This document shows positions 25,292 through 28,583 of a stretch of 28,583 bases of DNA, piece by piece. Made by a program: the position numbers and the translations under genes. The DNA is taken from the NCBI GenBank assembly GCA_947374535.1, contig CANCCJ010000029.1, positions 1 to 28,583 of the forward strand. The letters run 5' to 3'. Origin of the DNA: Comamonadaceae bacterium. Lineage in GTDB: Bacteria > Pseudomonadota > Gammaproteobacteria > Burkholderiales > Burkholderiaceae. Below the pieces are notes generated by a model that worked only from the letters and a program-made list of their open reading frames with translations, made no database searches and was not told where the DNA came from. Each line of letters begins with the position of its first letter. The first letter of the stretch is position 1.

Positions 25292-26569
25292 ATGAAACGC
25301 CGTAGTTTTGTACAAGCCTCATTGGCAGTTGGTTCGTTGGGCGCTTTAGTAGGTTGCGCATCCACAGGTCGTATCCCTGAAAAAGCACGCGTGGTCGTGG
25401 TGGGTGGTGGTTATGGTGGCGCAACTGCTGCCAAATACATTCGCATGCTGTCGAACTACAAGATCGATGTGACACTGATTGAACCTAATTCAGCCTTTGT
25501 GTCTTGCCCGATTTCTAACTTGGTCATTGGCGGCAGCAAGACCCTGGCCGACATCACCACGCCGTATGACAAGCTATCAGGCAACCACGGCGTGAATGTG
25601 GTGCGCGACTATGTGGCCAGCCTAGATGCAGCTAAGAAAACAGTCACCTTAGCCAGCGGCCCCAGCATTCGCTACGACAAGCTGGTGCTCTCGCCCGGCA
25701 TTGACTTGATGCTCACCAGCGTCGAAGGTTTGCAAGCAGCCAATGCATCCGGCCAAATCTTGCATGCATGGAAAGCAGGCCCAGAGACTTTGGCCTTGCG
25801 CAAGCAGCTCGAAGCCATGGACGATGGCGGCGTGTTTGCCATCACCATCCCCGAGGCGCCCTACCGCTGCCCGCCCGGCCCGTACGAACGTGCGAGCCAA
25901 GTAGCGCACTACTTCAAACAACACAAGCCCAAGTCAAAAGTGTTGATCTTGGATGCCAACCCAGACGTCACCTCCAAAGGCCCGTTGTTTAAAAAGTTCT
26001 GGGCTGACAACTACAAAGGCATCTTGGAATACCGAGGCCAACATAAAACCGTGGCGGTGGATGTCAAAACCAACACACTCAAGTTTGAAGTGCAAGGCGA
26101 TGTGAAAGCCGATGTGCTCAATGTGTTGCCCACCATGCGAGCAGGCACGATTGCCGTGCAAAGTGGTTTGGCCAATGCCAACGCACGCTGGTGCGGTGTG
26201 AACTACCAAACCTTTGAATCCACGCAAGCCAAAGACGTGCACGTGATTGGTGACTCAATTTTGTTGGCACCCGGCATGCCCAAGTCGGGGCATATGGCCA
26301 ACTCACAAGGCAAGGTCACAGCGGCCGCCATCGTGGCGCAACTGTCTGACTTGCCAGTGAACCCAGACCCGTTGCTCACCAACACGTGCTACAGCTTTGT
26401 GAGCGACAAGCTGGTGGTACATGTGGCCTCGGTTCACCAATACAACGCGCAAGAGAAGACCTATAAAACAGTCGCAGGCTCTGGCGGTGTCTCTACCGCA
26501 CCCAATGAGCTCGAAGGCATCTACGCTTGGAACTGGGCGCAAAACATTTGGGCTGATACCTTGGGCTGA
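25292..26569 (+). CDS. soxF: Flavocytochrome c sulfide dehydrogenase flavin subunit (SoxF/FccB)
   Basis: A 425-residue FAD enzyme oxidising sulfide to sulfur or polysulfide. It has KRRSFVQASLAVGSLGALVGC (Tat-like signal with a lipobox-like LVGC at 19-22), FAD loop VVVVGGGYGG at 34-43, and redox cysteines Cys193 (APYRCPPGPYERA) and Cys366 (TNTCYSFV), whose spacing fits the disulfide pair of the Allochromatium enzyme. Electrons would pass to the cytochrome encoded just upstream. AAAGGA precedes the ATG. The length is normal. Confidence 0.95.
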   Translation: MKRRSFVQASLAVGSLGALVGCASTGRIPEKARVVVVGGGYGGATAAKYIRMLSNYKIDVTLIEPNSAFVSCPISNLVIGGSKTLADITTPYDKLSGNHGVNVVRDYVASLDAAKKTVTLASGPSIRYDKLVLSPGIDLMLTSVEGLQAANASGQILHAWKAGPETLALRKQLEAMDDGGVFAITIPEAPYRCPPGPYERASQVAHYFKQHKPKSKVLILDANPDVTSKGPLFKKFWADNYKGILEYRGQHKTVAVDVKTNTLKFEVQGDVKADVLNVLPTMRAGTIAVQSGLANANARWCGVNYQTFESTQAKDVHVIGDSILLAPGMPKSGHMANSQGKVTAAAIVAQLSDLPVNPDPLLTNTCYSFVSDKLVVHVASVHQYNAQEKTYKTVAGSGGVSTAPNELEGIYAWNWAQNIWADTLG

Positions 26570-26585
26570 TTGGTTCCGCCAAAGC

Positions 26586-26615
26586 AAAGGGCCGCAAAAT
26601 TTGCGGCCCTTTTTT
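26586..26615 (+). terminator. Intrinsic terminator after soxF
   Basis: Stem GGGCCGCAA / TTGCGGCCC with a 3-base loop, followed by six T, 16 bases after the soxF stop. It lies between convergent soxF and the ArsR gene. The A-rich left flank gives only a short T-run leftward, so it acts mainly on the rightward transcript. Confidence 0.93.
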
Positions 26616-26634
26616 GAATCTCACTTCGACGTGT

Positions 26635-27051
26635 TCAGTGCTTCAAATTGCCATCCTTTGCAATCTGTGTGCAAACAGCGCGGCATAAAGTCACCACGCG
26701 TTGATTGATGATGCGGTAGTAAATTTGCACGCCTTCGCGACGACGACCCAAAATATGGGCCTTGAACAAGGTGTTCAAGTGCTGTGACATATTGGGCTGT
26801 GTGGTGTCAATCTCTTCCAACAACTGACCGACGTTTTTTTCTTCGTCAGACAAGCAGTTGATGATTTTTAAACGCATGGGTGCCGACATGACACGGAAAG
26901 TTTCAGCTGCTAACTCAAACATCGCGTCTAAATTTTCAGCTTGAGACGCCGCTTTCTTCATCACCTTGGTCGCAGGCTTTTTAGTTGCCACAGGTTGGGT
27001 TGACGCTTTGGCTTTGGCTTTCGCAGATTTTTTGGTTGTTTGAGTTGCCAT
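26635..27051 (-). CDS. ArsR-family regulator with basic N-terminal tail (SoxR-like)
   Basis: A 138-residue repressor. The first 38 residues are Lys/Ala/Thr-rich and probably disordered. The winged helix then reads FRVMSAPMRLKIINCLSDEEKNVGQLLEE, QPNMSQHLNTLFKAHI and RRREGVQIYYRI. Cys66 sits where BigR has its first sensing Cys; Cys123 and Cys127 lie about one to two helical turns before its second. It stands next to sox genes, convergent with soxF, like SoxR regulators, so it probably controls soxYZ and soxEF by sensing sulfur species. It follows plsC by 15 bases. Confidence 0.88.
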   Translation of the reverse strand: MATQTTKKSAKAKAKASTQPVATKKPATKVMKKAASQAENLDAMFELAAETFRVMSAPMRLKIINCLSDEEKNVGQLLEEIDTTQPNMSQHLNTLFKAHILGRRREGVQIYYRIINQRVVTLCRAVCTQIAKDGNLKH

Positions 27052-27066
27052 GGTTCGCAGACGATA

Positions 27067-27798
27067 TCACTGACACATGTGTGCGACGGTGGCTTGCAGA
27101 TCTTGCGCCCATTCGCGACGGTTGCGGCCATCGGCGTGTTGTTTGTCGCCATAGCGCACTTGCGCCAGCAGTGGCGGCGCACACAGCGTGCGCCAGAGCG
27201 AGCTGATCAAAGTGTCGTCATCCCGGTAACAGGGCGCTAGGCTGATGTCTTGGGTTTGCGCATCGATGAACTGCAAGGCAATGGGCTGAATGGGCGCGTC
27301 CGCTGCAATGGCGGCTTGCAACAAATTGGCATGGAACGGCAGCAGCGTGATGCCATCGCCCGTGACCCCTTCCGGGAAGACTGCCAGCACTTGGCCTTGC
27401 TGCAAAGCCGATGCCATTTGATGCACCACGCGCATGGCGTCATTGCGCGAGCCTCGCTCGATGTAGAGCGAGCCCCCCCCCGTGGTGAGCACACCCACCA
27501 AAGGCCAGCTGCGAATTTCTGACTTAGCCACAAAGCGGCAATGGCAAGCGGCATGCATCACCAAGATATCGAGCCACGAAATATGGTTGGCCGCCATCAA
27601 CACTGGCCCTTGTGCAGGATGGCCTTTGACGCGTACCTCAATGCCAATGATGGCCAACATGCCGCGTGCCCACACCTCCACCGCACGGGCTTGTTGCGCG
27701 TCATTGAGTTTGGGGAACACCGTGCGCACATGCCAGTAGCCACGCAACACCCACGCGATGACGCGTGCAAACTTGGCGATGGCGCGCAAGCTGCGCAT
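27067..27798 (-). CDS. plsC: 1-acyl-sn-glycerol-3-phosphate acyltransferase (PlsC family)
   Basis: A 243-residue membrane-bound acyltransferase. Motif I is NHISWLD (the HX4D box), motif III is VFPEGVTGDG, and LYIERGSRNDAMR is the second box. An N-terminal hydrophobic stretch anchors it. ATG at 27798 overlaps the stop of the dihydroorotase-like gene (ATGA); an upstream TTG is ignored. It makes phosphatidic acid or a related acylated lipid and is not linked to sulfur. Confidence 0.92.
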   Translation of the reverse strand: MRSLRAIAKFARVIAWVLRGYWHVRTVFPKLNDAQQARAVEVWARGMLAIIGIEVRVKGHPAQGPVLMAANHISWLDILVMHAACHCRFVAKSEIRSWPLVGVLTTGGGSLYIERGSRNDAMRVVHQMASALQQGQVLAVFPEGVTGDGITLLPFHANLLQAAIAADAPIQPIALQFIDAQTQDISLAPCYRDDDTLISSLWRTLCAPPLLAQVRYGDKQHADGRNRREWAQDLQATVAHMCQ

Positions 27799-28583
27799 CA
27801 AGCCGCTTGGTAGGCCACGCGGCCTGCCACCAGGGTGGCCTTGACGCGCGCAGGCAAAGACATGCCTGTCATGTCAAACGCAAACGGCGTGTGCTTGCCT
27901 TGGCTGTGAAGTGCGTCGGGTGTGACATGCCACTCGGCCGCTGGGTCAAACACCACGATGTCCGCGACACCGCCTACATGCAACTGGCCCATGCTCTCGC
28001 TTTGACCTTCGATCTTGCCCAGCACTTTGGCGGGTTGCGAGGTCAGCACTTCCAAAGCACGCAGCAAGCCCACCTTGCTGTCGTTGGCCCACTTGAGCGA
28101 GAGGCTGAGCAACAGCTCTATGCCCGTGGCACCCGACTCAGCTTCGGCAAATGGCAAGGCCTTGCCATCGTTGTCGATGGGCGTGTGGTCTGACACCAAA
28201 GCGTCCAGCGTTCCGTCGGCCAATGCGGCGCGCAAAGCATCGCGGTCACGTTGTTGGCGCAGCACAGGCGTGACACGCGCACGACTGTCAAAGTAGCCAA
28301 TGTCGTGGTCACTCAGGTGCAGTGAATTGATGCTCACGTCAGCCGTGAGGTCTAAGCCTTCTTGCTTCGCGGCACGCACCAACGCAACGCCTTCGGCGCT
28401 GGAGATGCGGCACAAGTGCACGCGTGCCTTGGTGCTGCGCATGAGGGCGAAGATGGTGTGCAAGGCAATGGTCTCGGCCGCCACAGGCACGCCGCTCAAA
28501 CCCAAACGGGTGGCGAGTGGGCCGCTGGCCGCCACGCCTTTGCCCAAATGCATGTCTTGCGGACGCAACCACACCGTGTAGCC
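27798..28583 (-). CDS. pyrX: Dihydroorotase-like protein (PyrX type), C-terminal part, cut by window edge
   Basis: About 261 residues are in the window; the N-terminal third lies beyond 28583. It belongs to the amidohydrolase family of dihydroorotases: LTADVSINSLHLSDHDIGYFDSRARVTPVLR, ALVSDHTPIDNDGKALPFAEAESGATGIELLL. Where active enzymes have a metal-ligand His (HxCH.S), this reads HLCRISSAEG, and SDHTPID replaces TDHAPH. That fits the catalytically inactive PyrX subunit that supports aspartate carbamoyltransferase. PyrB would be expected upstream, outside the window. Confidence 0.82.
   Translation of the reverse strand, partial: GYTVWLRPQDMHLGKGVAASGPLATRLGLSGVPVAAETIALHTIFALMRSTKARVHLCRISSAEGVALVRAAKQEGLDLTADVSINSLHLSDHDIGYFDSRARVTPVLRQQRDRDALRAALADGTLDALVSDHTPIDNDGKALPFAEAESGATGIELLLSLSLKWANDSKVGLLRALEVLTSQPAKVLGKIEGQSESMGQLHVGGVADIVVFDPAAEWHVTPDALHSQGKHTPFAFDMTGMSLPARVKATLVAGRVAYQAA

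Overview
The window reads as chromosomal DNA of a betaproteobacterium of the order Burkholderiales, most likely Comamonadaceae (Limnohabitans- or Rhodoferax-like). This rests on protein similarity recalled by eye, on moderate-to-high G+C, and on gene orders typical of that family, such as ssuEADCBF and a dihydroorotase-like gene followed by plsC. The genus is a guess. No tRNA, rRNA, insertion sequence, CRISPR array or prophage was seen. No gene-free stretch is longer than about 160 bases.

Almost everything in the window handles sulfur. From the left, a leftward set holds a persulfide dioxygenase-like enzyme (blh), the copper/iron-sulfur oxidase-assembly protein ccoG, a UbiA-type prenyltransferase and a truncated MFS transporter. 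Divergent from blh is a rightward operon: the sulfide/persulfide sensor bigR, two YeeE/YedE-type sulfur transport proteins (pmpA, pmpB) and a secreted dienelactone-hydrolase-like protein. Next comes a leftward sulfate/thiosulfate ABC importer operon (hydrolase, sbp, cysT, cysW, cysA).

The centre (about 10.7-16.9 kb) is the most striking part. It is one leftward operon: rhodanese, cysteine synthase (cysK), EpsC-type serine acetyltransferase, a small XRE regulator, a family 2A encapsulin shell protein (SrpI type), a cysteine desulfurase with a roughly 270-residue disordered N-terminal extension (the encapsulated cargo), and a thioredoxin-like protein. Read as a pathway, serine and sulfide become cysteine, the desulfurase inside the shell takes off sulfur, and rhodanese and the thioredoxin-like protein are candidates for moving sulfur in or out. 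Shell and cargo belong to a known class. The XRE gene, the thioredoxin-like gene and the shared regulatory element are the less described parts.

To the right is a leftward sulfonate operon: a second sbp, ssuE, two ssuA paralogues, ssuD, ssuC, ssuB and ssuF. Then come soxZ and soxY (leftward), divergent from a monohaem cytochrome and a flavocytochrome c sulfide dehydrogenase subunit (soxE-like and soxF, rightward). A clear terminator follows, then a convergent ArsR-family regulator, a PlsC acyltransferase and a truncated dihydroorotase-like gene.

A conserved element of about 40 bases lies upstream of three leftward operons: sulfate importer, encapsulin and sulfonate. Uptake and storage of sulfur are therefore probably co-regulated, plausibly by a CysB-type LysR regulator encoded elsewhere.
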